A DNA stretch of 64,000 nucleotides from positions 52,227 through 116,226 of the forward strand of contig JBBJMP010000020.1 of assembly GCA_037718865.1 (NCBI GenBank), given 5' to 3'. Shown here one piece after another: positions 1-9,800 of the stretch (the stretch's first letter is position 1; every line of letters begins with the position of its first letter). This stretch comes from JADCRZ01 sp037718865. GTDB taxonomy: Bacteria; Bacteroidota; Bacteroidia; Chitinophagales; Chitinophagaceae. The translations under genes and the position numbers were made by a program. The notes below the pieces were generated by a model that searched no databases, was not told the DNA's origin, and saw nothing but the letters and a program-made list of their open reading frames with translations.

Positions 1-10
1 CCGGGAGAGA

Positions 11-43
11 AACCTTAAACCTTAAACTTTAAACGCTTAAACC
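11..43. repeat. degenerate TTAAACC repeat before ilvD
   Basis: A stretch made of TTAAACC/TTAAACTT units ends 15 bases before the ilvD start. Nearly the same string recurs at 3430-3460 around the ilvN start. It is non-coding here and looks like a dispersed intergenic repeat. It may also serve as an AT-rich translation initiation region. Confidence 0.6.
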
Positions 44-57
44 TCCGTTCAACCTTC

Positions 58-1740
58 ATGCAGGAATTAAACAAATACAGCAAAACCATCACCCAGGACA
101 GTACACAACCGGCCGCACAGGCTATGCTGTATGGCATTGGATTAACAGAGGACGACCTGAAAAAACCTCAGGTGGGAATCGTGAGCATGGGTTATGAAGG
201 CAATACCTGCAACATGCACCTGAACGACATGGCCAAATTGATAAAACAAGGGGTCTGGGATGCTAACCTGGTAGGCCTGATCTTTAATACCATCGGCGTA
301 AGTGACGGTATCAGCAATGGAACGGATGGCATGAGGTATTCCCTGGTGAGCAGGGATATTATTGCCGACTCGATTGAGGCGGTTTGCGGAGCCCAATATT
401 ATGATGCACTGATTGCAGTTCCTGGCTGCGACAAAAATATGCCGGGGTCCATTATGGCTATGGGAAGGTTAAACCGGCCTTCTATAATGGTTTATGGAGG
501 CACCATCGCGGCCGGACATTATAAGGGAAAAGACCTGAATATCATTTCCGCCTTTGAAGCGCTGGGACAAAAACTGGCGGGCCAGCTCAACGATGCAGAC
601 TTTAAAGGGATCGTTCAAAATTCCTGTCCGGGTGCAGGAGCCTGCGGTGGCATGTACACTGCCAATACCATGTCTTCAGCCATTGAAGCAATGGGAATGA
701 GTTTACCTTATTCGTCTTCCAACCCGGCCCTGAGCGATGAGAAGACAAACGAATGCCTGGAGGCCGGAAAGGCGGTCAGGTACCTGATGGAAAAAGACAT
801 CAAGCCTGCAGACATCATGACCAGGAAAGCATTTGAAAACGCCATTGTCATTGTAATGGCCCTGGGCGGAAGTACTAATGCGGTCATGCACCTGATCGCC
901 ATGGCAAAAAGTATTGATGTTTCTCTAAGCCAGAATGATTTCCAGACAATCAGCGATAAGGTGCCCGTCCTGGCTGACCTTAAACCGAGCGGACAATATT
1001 TAATGCAAGACCTCCACAAAATAGGCGGTGTGCCCGCTGTAATGAAGTACCTGTTGCAAAAAGGGTTGTTGCATGGCGATTGCCTTACGGTTACCGGGAA
1101 AACTGTGGCGGAAAACCTGGAAACCGTTCCTGATCTTGATTTCATAAACCAAAAAATTATTCATCCGGTCGAAACAGCGCTTAAGGCTACCGGTCATTTG
1201 CAGATATTATATGGTAACCTTGCCGAAGGAGGCAGCGTGGCCAAGATCAGCGGAAAAGAGGGAGAACGTTTTGAGGGCCCTGCCAGGGTTTTTGATGGTG
1301 AGTTTGAACTGATCAGCGGTATTCATTCCGGGAAAATAAAGCCAGGCGATGTTGTAGTGATCCGTTACGTAGGCCCTAAAGGCGGTCCAGGCATGCCGGA
1401 AATGCTAAAACCTACATCTGCTATTATGGGTTCAGGACTCGGAAAAACCGTTGCACTGATCACAGATGGCAGATTTAGCGGAGGAACACATGGATTTGTG
1501 GTAGGCCATATTACGCCGGAAGCATTCGATGGGGGCTTGCTTGCCCTGGTACTGGATGATGATATTATCGAAATTGATACCGTTCGCAATACCATTAACT
1601 TAAAGGTCAGCCAGGAAGATATTTTCGCCCGCAAAAAAGAATGGGCTCAACCATTATTAAAAGCAAACAAAGGAATTCTATATAAATATGCTAAATACGT
1701 TAAAACTGCCGCAGAAGGATGTGTTACTGACGAAGACTGA
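58..1740 (+). CDS. ilvD: dihydroxy-acid dehydratase
   Basis: IlvD removes water from 2,3-dihydroxy-isovalerate and 2,3-dihydroxy-3-methylvalerate to give the 2-keto acids used for valine and isoleucine. It is a cytosolic iron-sulfur enzyme. The 560-residue length is usual for the family. Cys51, Cys124 (in PGCDKNMPG) and Cys196 (in CPGAGACGG) are placed as the cluster ligands, and the GRFSGG signature lies near residue 475. The C-terminus (EGCVTDE) is typical, so the protein is complete. Its last 53 bases overlap ilvB, which suggests translational coupling. It is the first ilv gene in the window; the operon may begin further upstream, outside it. Confidence 0.97.
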   Translation: MQELNKYSKTITQDSTQPAAQAMLYGIGLTEDDLKKPQVGIVSMGYEGNTCNMHLNDMAKLIKQGVWDANLVGLIFNTIGVSDGISNGTDGMRYSLVSRDIIADSIEAVCGAQYYDALIAVPGCDKNMPGSIMAMGRLNRPSIMVYGGTIAAGHYKGKDLNIISAFEALGQKLAGQLNDADFKGIVQNSCPGAGACGGMYTANTMSSAIEAMGMSLPYSSSNPALSDEKTNECLEAGKAVRYLMEKDIKPADIMTRKAFENAIVIVMALGGSTNAVMHLIAMAKSIDVSLSQNDFQTISDKVPVLADLKPSGQYLMQDLHKIGGVPAVMKYLLQKGLLHGDCLTVTGKTVAENLETVPDLDFINQKIIHPVETALKATGHLQILYGNLAEGGSVAKISGKEGERFEGPARVFDGEFELISGIHSGKIKPGDVVVIRYVGPKGGPGMPEMLKPTSAIMGSGLGKTVALITDGRFSGGTHGFVVGHITPEAFDGGLLALVLDDDIIEIDTVRNTINLKVSQEDIFARKKEWAQPLLKANKGILYKYAKYVKTAAEGCVTDED

Positions 1741-3427
1741 AACCATCAGTGGTTCGGAAGTAGTTATGAAAGCCTTCATCGCCGAAGGGGTAGATACGAT
1801 TTTCGGTTACCCCGGCGGCGCCATCATGCCGATATACGACGCCTTGTACGATTATCAGGATCGTTTAAAACATATTCTGGTCCGCCATGAACAAGGTGCT
1901 ATTCATGCTGCCCAGGGATACGCCCGCTCTTCGGGCCGGGTAGGGGTAGTTTTTGCAACCAGCGGCCCTGGTGCTACCAACCTGGTGACCGGTTTGGCCG
2001 ACGCCCAGATCGACAGTACCCCGCTGGTATGCATTACCGGTCAGGTATTTGCCCATTTGCTGGGAACCGATGCTTTCCAGGAGACAGATGTGATTAATAT
2101 CACAACACCGGTAACCAAGTGGAATTACCAGATTACCGATGCCAGGGAACTTCCTGTAGTACTATCAAAAGCATTCCATATTGCCACAACAGGCAGGCCG
2201 GGACCAGTGCTGATAGACATTACAAAGAATGCCCAACTTCAAAAAATAGAGTACGAAGGATATACCAGGTGTGACTACATACGCAGTTACCGGCCAAAAC
2301 CCATTGTGAGAGAAGAACACGTAGTGGAAGCAGCTCAGCTGATCAACCAGGCCGAAAAGCCTTTCGTTATCTGGGGACAAGGTGTAATCTTAGGGAAGGC
2401 AGAAACGGAATTTGCGGCTTTCATCGAAAAATCGGGTATACCTGCTGCCTGGACCATACTTGGACTTAGTGCAATGCCTACCGACCATCCGCTCAATGTA
2501 GGTATGCTGGGCATGCACGGCAATTATGGGCCTAATGTGCTGACTAATGAATGCGATGTACTTATTGCAATAGGCATGCGCTTCGATGACCGGGTTACCG
2601 GAAGACTGGATAAATACGCCAGGCAATGTAAGATCATCCACCTGGATATCGACCCTTCCGAGATTGATAAAAATGTTAAAGCTACTGTAGGAGTATGGGG
2701 CGACTGTAAAGAGACCCTGCCCTTGCTTACCCAACTGGTCAGTGCCAATACTCACCCGGAATGGTTACAAAAATTTGCAGATTACCGCCAGGAGGAAATA
2801 AAACAAGTAATCCATGATGAAATGAACCCTGCCTCAGGGGAAATGACCATGGGTGAGGTGATCAACGTACTGAACGAATTAACGGAGGGTGATGCCATCA
2901 TCGTTACCGATGTCGGGCAGCATCAGATGGTAGCCTGCCGTTATGCAAAATTTAATACCTCGAAAAGCAATATTACCTCCGGCGGCCTTGGAACAATGGG
3001 TTTCGCTCTTCCTGCAGCCATAGGTGCCAAATTTGGCGCTCCTCAACGTACGGTTGTAGCCATCATCGGCGACGGTGGGTTCCAGATGACCCTGCAGGAA
3101 CTGGGAACCATCATGCAGAGTGAAGTAAACATAAAGATTATCATTTTAAACAACCGCTTCCTGGGAATGGTGCGACAATGGCAACAGTTATTCCACGACA
3201 AAAGATATTCATTTGTTGATATAACCAGTCCGGATTTTGTAATGGTGGCCAAAGCATATGGCATTGCCGGACAAGCCGTTTCGAAAAGAGAAGACCTTAA
3301 ACAGGCGCTCAAGACCATGCTGGATCATGAAGGCTCTTACCTGATCGAAGCTATGGTCGGAAAAGAAAACAACGTTTTCCCTATGGTGCCGCAGGGTTGC
3401 AGTGTGAGTGAGGTGAGGCTGAAGTAA
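1688..3427 (+). CDS. ilvB: acetolactate synthase large subunit
   Basis: This is the catalytic subunit of acetohydroxyacid synthase, which condenses pyruvate with pyruvate or 2-ketobutyrate, using thiamine diphosphate, Mg2+ and FAD. The N-terminal thiamine domain carries the catalytic glutamate at about Glu68 (VRHEQGA). The C-terminal cofactor motif starts at GDGG (461) and ends at NN (488-489). The 579-residue length is normal. The ATG at 1688 lies inside ilvD. A start further in would remove little, because homology begins near residue 20 (ISGSEVV). The small subunit ilvN follows 24 bases downstream. Confidence 0.97.
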   Translation: MLNTLKLPQKDVLLTKTETISGSEVVMKAFIAEGVDTIFGYPGGAIMPIYDALYDYQDRLKHILVRHEQGAIHAAQGYARSSGRVGVVFATSGPGATNLVTGLADAQIDSTPLVCITGQVFAHLLGTDAFQETDVINITTPVTKWNYQITDARELPVVLSKAFHIATTGRPGPVLIDITKNAQLQKIEYEGYTRCDYIRSYRPKPIVREEHVVEAAQLINQAEKPFVIWGQGVILGKAETEFAAFIEKSGIPAAWTILGLSAMPTDHPLNVGMLGMHGNYGPNVLTNECDVLIAIGMRFDDRVTGRLDKYARQCKIIHLDIDPSEIDKNVKATVGVWGDCKETLPLLTQLVSANTHPEWLQKFADYRQEEIKQVIHDEMNPASGEMTMGEVINVLNELTEGDAIIVTDVGQHQMVACRYAKFNTSKSNITSGGLGTMGFALPAAIGAKFGAPQRTVVAIIGDGGFQMTLQELGTIMQSEVNIKIIILNNRFLGMVRQWQQLFHDKRYSFVDITSPDFVMVAKAYGIAGQAVSKREDLKQALKTMLDHEGSYLIEAMVGKENNVFPMVPQGCSVSEVRLK

Positions 3428-3429
3428 AC

Positions 3430-3460
3430 GTTAAACCTTAAACTTTTAAACATGCTTAAA
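3430..3460 (+). repeat. TTAAACC repeat spanning the ilvN start
   Basis: The sequence TTAAACCTTAAACTTTTAAAC and the following CTTAAAC match the repeat at 11-43 apart from small insertions. The inserted ATG is the ilvN start codon, so the repeat supplies both the upstream region and the first codons (Met-Leu-Lys). Confidence 0.6.
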
Positions 3461-4042
3461 CAAGAATTTACCATAACCGTTTATACCGAAAATCATATTG
3501 GCTTACTCAACCGGATAGCAATCATCTTTTCACGCCGTAAGATCAATATCGATAGCATGAATACCTCTCCTTCTGAAGTGGAAGGCATCCATCGCTTCAC
3601 CATTGTTATTGATGAAACTGAAGAGGTGGTGCGCAAACTTGCCCGCCAGATCGAAAAACAGGTAGAAGTGTTGAAAGCGTATTACAATACGAATGAAGAG
3701 ATCATCTGGCAGGAAATGGCTTTATATAAAGTGCCTACCGACGAGATTGCCGAGAAGGTAAAAGTAGAAAGGTTATTGCGAAAATACGGGGCCAGAGCGG
3801 TAGTGATTCGTAAAGATTATACGGTGTTTGAAACCACCGGTCAGCGTGAGGAAACTGACAAACTTGTTAAAGTGCTCGAGCCTTACGGTTTGATAGAGTT
3901 TGTTCGCAGTGCACGGGTAGCCATTATAAAATCGAGTCATGGTTTTCATGAAAAACTAAAAGAATTCGAAGCGATGGACCCTGGAGCACGGCTTGTCGAA
4001 AACGAGTTTTTAAATAAGCAGGATGAGGTTTTCTCGATGTAA
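3452..4042 (+). CDS. ilvN: acetolactate synthase small (regulatory) subunit
   Basis: IlvN binds IlvB, raises its activity and gives feedback inhibition by valine. An ACT domain occupies about residues 5-80 (FTITVYTENHIGLLNRIAIIF), followed by the C-terminal small-subunit domain to residue 196. This longer form is common in Bacteroidota; enteric IlvN is about 90 residues. It sits between ilvB and ilvC in the same orientation. Its start codon is embedded in an intergenic repeat. Confidence 0.95.
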   Translation: MLKQEFTITVYTENHIGLLNRIAIIFSRRKINIDSMNTSPSEVEGIHRFTIVIDETEEVVRKLARQIEKQVEVLKAYYNTNEEIIWQEMALYKVPTDEIAEKVKVERLLRKYGARAVVIRKDYTVFETTGQREETDKLVKVLEPYGLIEFVRSARVAIIKSSHGFHEKLKEFEAMDPGARLVENEFLNKQDEVFSM

Positions 4043-4046
4043 GCAG

Positions 4047-4132
4047 GTATCCTTTGTGAAACCTTCGTGTTCCTTCCTTTGCGACCTTTGTGGTTAAGAG
4101 ACAAGAAGGAGCACCACAAAGAAACACAAAAC
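4047..4132. repeat. CTTTGTGG / CCACAAAG-type intergenic repeat
   Basis: The stretch mixes CTTCGTG, CCTTTG, CTTTGTGGTTAA and the complementary CACCACAAAGAAAC, giving an imperfect palindrome. A related element lies at 48781-48857. An open frame runs through it into ilvC from an ATG at 4067, but the translated repeat has no family resemblance and is best left non-coding. Confidence 0.5.
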
Positions 4133-4201
4133 AACAAGGAACTCAAATCATTTTATAACCTGCTTCCTTCATCGGAAATGAAGGGAGCCAAAAACAGCAT
4201 C

Positions 4202-5308
4202 ATGGCAAAATTAAATTTCGGTGGAGTGGAAGAAAATGTGGTTACCAGGGAAGAATTTTCATTATCAAAGGCCCGGGAAGTTTTAAAAGATGAAGTAGTG
4301 GCAGTAATAGGCTATGGCGTTCAGGGTCCCGGCCAGGCATTAAACCAGAGAGAAAATGGCATTAATGTAATCGTAGGACAGCGGCAGCATTCGAAATCCT
4401 GGGAAAAAGCCGTAAGAGATGGATTCGTTCCCGGCGAAACACTTTTCGACATAGAAGAAGCCTTGCAAAGAGGAACTATTATTTGTTATCTGTTAAGTGA
4501 CGCTGCTCAGATACAGTTGTGGCCTACAGTAAAAAAACACCTGACTGCAGGCAAAGCCTTATACTTCTCCCATGGATTTGGCATAACCTATCATCATCAG
4601 ACGGGTATCGTTCCGCCACCGGATGTAGACGTATTTTTAGTGGCACCCAAGGGCTCAGGCACTTCGTTGCGCAGGATGTTTTTACAGGGCCGCGGGTTGA
4701 ACTCCAGTTATGCCATATTTCAGGACGCCACCGGAAGGGCTTTTGAGAGAGTTGTGTCCCTAGGCATTGCCATAGGTTCCGGCTATCTGTTTGAAACTAA
4801 TTTTAAGAAAGAAGTGTATAGCGATCTTACGGGTGAAAGAGGAACGCTGATGGGCGCTATCCAGGGTATCTTCGCCGCCCAGTACGAGGTACTCCGCAAA
4901 AACGGGCATTCTCCTTCTGAGGCATTTAATGAAACGGTGGAAGAACTGACACAAAGCCTGATGCCCCTGGTAGCCGAAAACGGTATGGACTGGATGTATG
5001 CCAACTGCTCTACCACTGCCCAGCGCGGAGCCTTGGACTGGTGGAAGAAATTCCGTGATGCCACATACCCGGTCTTTGACGAACTGTATAAAAGCGTCGC
5101 TGCCGGCGTTGAATCGCAACGGTCTATCGATAGCAACAGCAAACCTGATTATCGCGAAAACCTCGAAATAGAACTCAAAGAATTGCGGGATAGTGAATTA
5201 TGGCAGGCTGGAAAAACAGTGAGAAGCTTAAGGCCGGAAAATCAAAAATCCAGTTCCATCCCGAGCGCTATGGGCCAAGAGGTTAATGCAGAGCCTGTTT
5301 CTTCATAA
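4202..5308 (+). CDS. ilvC: ketol-acid reductoisomerase (NADP+)
   Basis: IlvC converts acetolactate or acetohydroxybutyrate to the dihydroxy acids by a Mg2+-dependent alkyl shift followed by NADPH reduction. The Rossmann motif GYGVQG is at residues 37-42 and the NADPH phosphate-binding region (GQRQHSKSW) at 59-67. The start at 4202 (MAKLNFGG) gives 368 residues and was chosen because family similarity begins there. An in-frame ATG at 4067 would add 45 residues encoded by the repeat, and another ATG is at 4178. It lies in the ilv operon between ilvN and ilvA. The last ~25 residues are low in similarity to anything I recognise. Confidence 0.93.
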   Translation: MAKLNFGGVEENVVTREEFSLSKAREVLKDEVVAVIGYGVQGPGQALNQRENGINVIVGQRQHSKSWEKAVRDGFVPGETLFDIEEALQRGTIICYLLSDAAQIQLWPTVKKHLTAGKALYFSHGFGITYHHQTGIVPPPDVDVFLVAPKGSGTSLRRMFLQGRGLNSSYAIFQDATGRAFERVVSLGIAIGSGYLFETNFKKEVYSDLTGERGTLMGAIQGIFAAQYEVLRKNGHSPSEAFNETVEELTQSLMPLVAENGMDWMYANCSTTAQRGALDWWKKFRDATYPVFDELYKSVAAGVESQRSIDSNSKPDYRENLEIELKELRDSELWQAGKTVRSLRPENQKSSSIPSAMGQEVNAEPVSS

Positions 5309-5328
5309 AATATAAAATAAAGATTCTC

Positions 5329-5348
5329 TAACTGCCCTGCTGCAGTTA
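5329..5348 (+). other. hairpin between ilvC and ilvA
   Basis: TAACTGC and GCAGTTA form a perfect 7-bp stem with a 6-base loop. No run of T follows, so it is not a simple terminator. It ends 18 bases before the ilvA start and just upstream of a strong AGGAGGG ribosome-binding site, which is unusual in this window. A role in mRNA stability or ilvA translation is possible. Confidence 0.45.
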
Positions 5349-5366
5349 TAGAATTCAGGAGGGTTC

Positions 5367-6623
5367 ATGAATTTATCAACACATACAATACCTGATTTGC
5401 AATTTCACAAAGCAGCCGAGCGGATAAAAAAGGTAGTGAACCGTACACCGCTCATGTTTAACAATAATCTCTCCCGGAAGTACCAGTGTAATATTTTTCT
5501 CAAGCGGGAAGACCTTCAGATCGTGCGTTCGTATAAAATTCGCGGCGCGTATAATATGATGAGCAGCCTTCCTGCATCTCAGCTCGAGCTTGGCGTAGTA
5601 TGTGCAAGCGCAGGCAATCATGCCCAGGGTTTTGCCTATAGTTGCAAGAAATTGGCTGTGAAAGGAACCGTATTCATGCCGAATATTACGCCAAACCAGA
5701 AAATAAATCAAACCAAGATGTTTGGTGAAGAATTCATTGAAATAAAACTGGTGGGTGATACCTTCGACGACTGTGCGGTATCAGCAAAATTATTTACTGA
5801 ACAAAACGGAATGACCTTCATACCCCCTTTTGAAGATCATCGAATCATCGAGGGACAGGCAACAGTAGGTGTAGAGATCCTGGAAGACTTGTCACAGATT
5901 GACTACTTATTCATACCGGTAGGCGGTGGGGGGTTGGGTGCAGGAGTGGGAAGTTACTTCAAAACTTTTTCTCCAAATACCCGGATCATCGGTTTGGAAC
6001 CTGAAGGGGCACCGGCCATGTATCAATCTCTAAAAGCAGGCAAACCGGTTACCCTCGAATGTATAGACAGGTTTGTTGACGGGGCTGCCGTAAAAAGAGT
6101 GGGCGACCTCACCTTTTCTATTTGTAAAGTAGTACTGGATGATCTGTACCTCGTACCTGAAGGCAAAGTATGTACTACCATCCTTAAACTGTATAACGAG
6201 GACGCCATCGTTGTTGAACCTGCCGGTGCGCTCAGCATTGCTGCCCTGGATAATTATGCGGACACTATCAAAGGCAAAAATGTTGTATGCATTGTGAGTG
6301 GTGGTAATAATGATATAGACCGGATGCAGGAGATCAAAGAACGTTCATTACAGTATGAAGGCCTGAAGCATTATTTCCTGATCAGGTTTGCACAAAGGCC
6401 GGGCTCCTTAAAAGAATTCGTAAGTCATGTGCTTGGACCAAACGATGACATCACCCGGTTTGAATACATGCAGAAACATAATAAGGAAACCGGGCCGGCA
6501 CTGGTGGGCATAGAACTGAAAAGCAGGGAAGACTATAAAATGCTAATGGAAAACCTCAATCGCTATCATATAAACTACACGGAGCTAAATAAGAACGATA
6601 ACTTGTTCGGTTACCTGGTATAA
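5367..6623 (+). CDS. ilvA: threonine ammonia-lyase (threonine dehydratase)
   Basis: IlvA deaminates threonine to 2-ketobutyrate, the first committed step to isoleucine. It is a PLP enzyme: Lys57 (SYKIRGAYN) should hold the cofactor and the GGGG loop at 186-189 binds its phosphate. A C-terminal regulatory ACT-like segment covers about 338-418, so isoleucine feedback is expected. The 418-residue length fits the form with a short regulatory domain. An AGGAGGG Shine-Dalgarno sits 5-11 bases upstream. As last gene of the ilv block it links to the thr operon 12 kb downstream, which makes its substrate. Confidence 0.94.
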   Translation: MNLSTHTIPDLQFHKAAERIKKVVNRTPLMFNNNLSRKYQCNIFLKREDLQIVRSYKIRGAYNMMSSLPASQLELGVVCASAGNHAQGFAYSCKKLAVKGTVFMPNITPNQKINQTKMFGEEFIEIKLVGDTFDDCAVSAKLFTEQNGMTFIPPFEDHRIIEGQATVGVEILEDLSQIDYLFIPVGGGGLGAGVGSYFKTFSPNTRIIGLEPEGAPAMYQSLKAGKPVTLECIDRFVDGAAVKRVGDLTFSICKVVLDDLYLVPEGKVCTTILKLYNEDAIVVEPAGALSIAALDNYADTIKGKNVVCIVSGGNNDIDRMQEIKERSLQYEGLKHYFLIRFAQRPGSLKEFVSHVLGPNDDITRFEYMQKHNKETGPALVGIELKSREDYKMLMENLNRYHINYTELNKNDNLFGYLV

Positions 6624-6749
6624 GAGACCCCGAGCAATAATCACCGGCATACTTTTTACCTTCACCAACCCCCGGGCTTGGAAACTTTACAAAATCGCGA
6701 TTCTTAACGGAAACAAAACTTTTTCGTATTTTCATATAGCTTGCTGCCG

Positions 6750-6757
6750 TATTTTTG
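6750..6757 (+). promoter_or_regulatory. candidate -7 element before gltB
   Basis: TATTTTTG matches the Bacteroidota TAnnTTTG -7 element and lies 56 bases before the gltB start. No good TTTG is found at the usual 17-23 base spacing. Confidence 0.4.
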
Positions 6758-6813
6758 ATATCATATGAAATCAAATCTCATTTCTATTGGAAGATAAATA
6801 AAAGCGTGGTAAT

Positions 6814-9800
6814 ATGGCAAATGACGGATTATACTCTTCACGCTACGAACACGATTCCTGTGGTATCGGTTTTGTGGCAAACATCAAGAGCAGCAAATCG
6901 CACCAGATCGTTTCTGATGCCTTAACTATACTCGAAAATATGGCCCACAGGGGTGCCTGTGGCTCTGAGCCCAATACAGGTGATGGTGCCGGCATCCTCA
7001 TTCAAACCCCTCATGAATTTTTCTTTGATGAATGTGTTAAGTTGGGAGTTCATCTGCCCGCATATGGAAAATACGGGGTAGGTGTTTTATTTTTTCCAAA
7101 AGATATCCGGTTAAGAGAAGAATGCAGGGACATTTTTAACCGGTCCGCTGAGAAATTAGGACTTGAGATCCTGATTTACCGGAAAGTTCCGGTTAATCCG
7201 GATGGAATTGGTCCTACAGCATTATCTGTTGAGCCCGAGATCGAACAGGTATTTATTGCCTGTCCTGATCATATAAATAATCCGGATGACTTTGAACGAA
7301 AGCTGTTTATACTTCGGAACTATGCTGTTCACACAGTGGGTAATACGGTAAAAAAAGACCCTATTGGGTTTTATGTTGCTTCCTTGTCTTACAAAACAGT
7401 CGTTTATAAAGGCCAGCTCACCAGTCTGCAGGTAAGACAATACTTTAACGACCTTAGTAATAAAAGGGTTGTTTCAGCATTCGGACTGATACATTCGAGG
7501 TTTGCCACCAATACTTTTCCTTCCTGGAAGCTGGCCCAGCCTTTCCGTTACATCGCACATAATGGTGAGATCAATACCTTGCAGGGAAACCTGAACTGGT
7601 TGCGCACCAGTGAAAGAGAATTTACCTCTCCTTATTTTACAAGCCAGGAGATGGATATGCTGTTACCCCTAGTGTCAGATGGCCAGTCTGATTCTGCCTG
7701 CCTGGACAATATGATCGAGCTCCTCGTTCTCTGTGGGCGTTCACTACCTCATGTTATGATGATGCTGATACCGGAAGCATGGGATGGTAATGAGCAAATG
7801 GAGCCGGTAAAAAAAGCATTTTACGAATTCCATTCCTCATTTATGGAACCTTGGGATGGCCCTGCTTCCATATCTTTCACCGATGGAAAGATCATTGGAG
7901 CCACTTTGGACCGTAATGGTCTGCGTCCTTCCAGATATTGCGTTACTACCGATGACCGCGTTATCATGGCCTCAGAAACCGGTGCCTTACCGGTAGACCC
8001 TAAACTGATTAAAGAAAAAGGAAGATTGCAGCCCGGCAAAATGTTCGTGGTCGACCTTGAACAGGGCAGAATCATCAGTGATGATGAACTGAAGCAAAAG
8101 ATCTGTTCCCAGAAACCATACAGCGAGTGGCTGAACAAGTACAAGATCCGCCTGGAGGAACTGCCTGAACCAAGAGTATCGTTCACTCACCTCGAACACG
8201 ACCAGGTGTTTAAATACCAGAAAGCATTTGGTTACACAACCGAAGATCTGGAAATGATCATTGCACCCATGGCCACCGAAGGTAAAGAACCGGTCAACTC
8301 GATGGGCACCGACGTTCCCCTTGCCGTACTCAGTGACCAGCCTCAACACCTGAGCAATTATTTTAAACAGCTTTTCGCCCAAGTGACCAACCCGCCGATT
8401 GATCCGATAAGGGAAAGGTTGGTCATGTCTCTGGCTACATTTGCAGGAAGCAACGGCAACCTGCTGGTTGAAGACCCGCTGGACTGCCACAATGTAGCGC
8501 TGAAACATCCGGTGTTAAATAATCATGAACTGGAAAAGATCAGAAGTATTGATACGGGAATTTTTCAGGCTAAAACCCTGCAAACCTATTTCCGTGCCGA
8601 CGGCAAACCCGGCTCCCTGCAAAAAGGCCTGGATCGCCTTTGCCGGTATGCAGTAGATGCAGTCGAAGATGGCTTTGAAGTGCTGATTCTGTCTGACAGG
8701 GCAATTGATTCCGACCACGCTGCCATATCGTCATTACTCGCTACTTCGGCAGTTCACCATCACCTCATACGCAAAGGCATGCGCAACCAGGTCGGACTGG
8801 TCATTGAAGCAGGGGATGTATGGGAAGTGCATCATTTTGCCTGCCTGGTCGGATTTGGTGCAACAGCCATCAATCCTTACCTCGCCCTTTCTACGATCCG
8901 CGATATGAAACTCACGGGCAAACTGGATACAATACTTGAACCCGACCAGCTAAAAAAGAATTTTATCAAAGCAGTCAACGACGGACTGCTGAAAGTATTT
9001 TCCAAGATGGGAATCTCCACCCTGCAATCTTACCAGGGAGCCCAAATCTTCGAGATCATTGGCCTGAACAAAAGCGTAGTGGATAAATATTTTACCGGAG
9101 CCATCTCAAGGATTGAAGGCATGGGACTGGATGAAATGGCAAAGGAAACCCTGGCGAAACACCAGTTTTCTTTCAGCAAAAAAGAAATCCCCATTGACCG
9201 CCTGTCGGCTGGCGGATTTTATCAATGGAAACGGAAAGGCGAATTCCATCTGTTTAACCCGCAAACCATCCATCTACTGCAATATTCCACCCGGATGAAT
9301 GATTATCAGGTATTTAAAAAATACTCTAAACTTATCAACGAGCAAAATACCCAGGCGTGTACACTAAGAAGCTTATTTAATTTCAAACGCAACCGGCCTT
9401 CCATATCATTAGATGAAGTGGAACCTGCCGAAAATATATGGAAACGCTTTGCATCCGGCGCCATGAGCTTTGGATCTATATCCTGGGAAGCACATACAAC
9501 ACTGGCCATCGCCATGAACCGCCTCGGCGGTAAAAGCAATACCGGGGAGGGAGGCGAAGACGAAAGAAGATATAAACGCCTTGAAAACGGCGATTCAACG
9601 CGGTCCGCCATTAAGCAGGTGGCATCGGCCCGGTTTGGTGTAACCAGTTTATATCTTACCGAAGCAGATGAATTACAAATCAAAATGGCACAAGGGGCCA
9701 AACCGGGAGAAGGCGGACAATTACCCGGGCATAAAGTAGATGACTGGATCGGGAAAACCAGGCATTCCACCCCTGGTGTCGGATTAATATCTCCTCCCCC

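Noticed and set aside
4067..4201. 45-residue N-terminal extension of IlvC
   Set aside because: It is a translation of the intergenic repeat and has no family similarity; the start at 4202 fits known enzymes.
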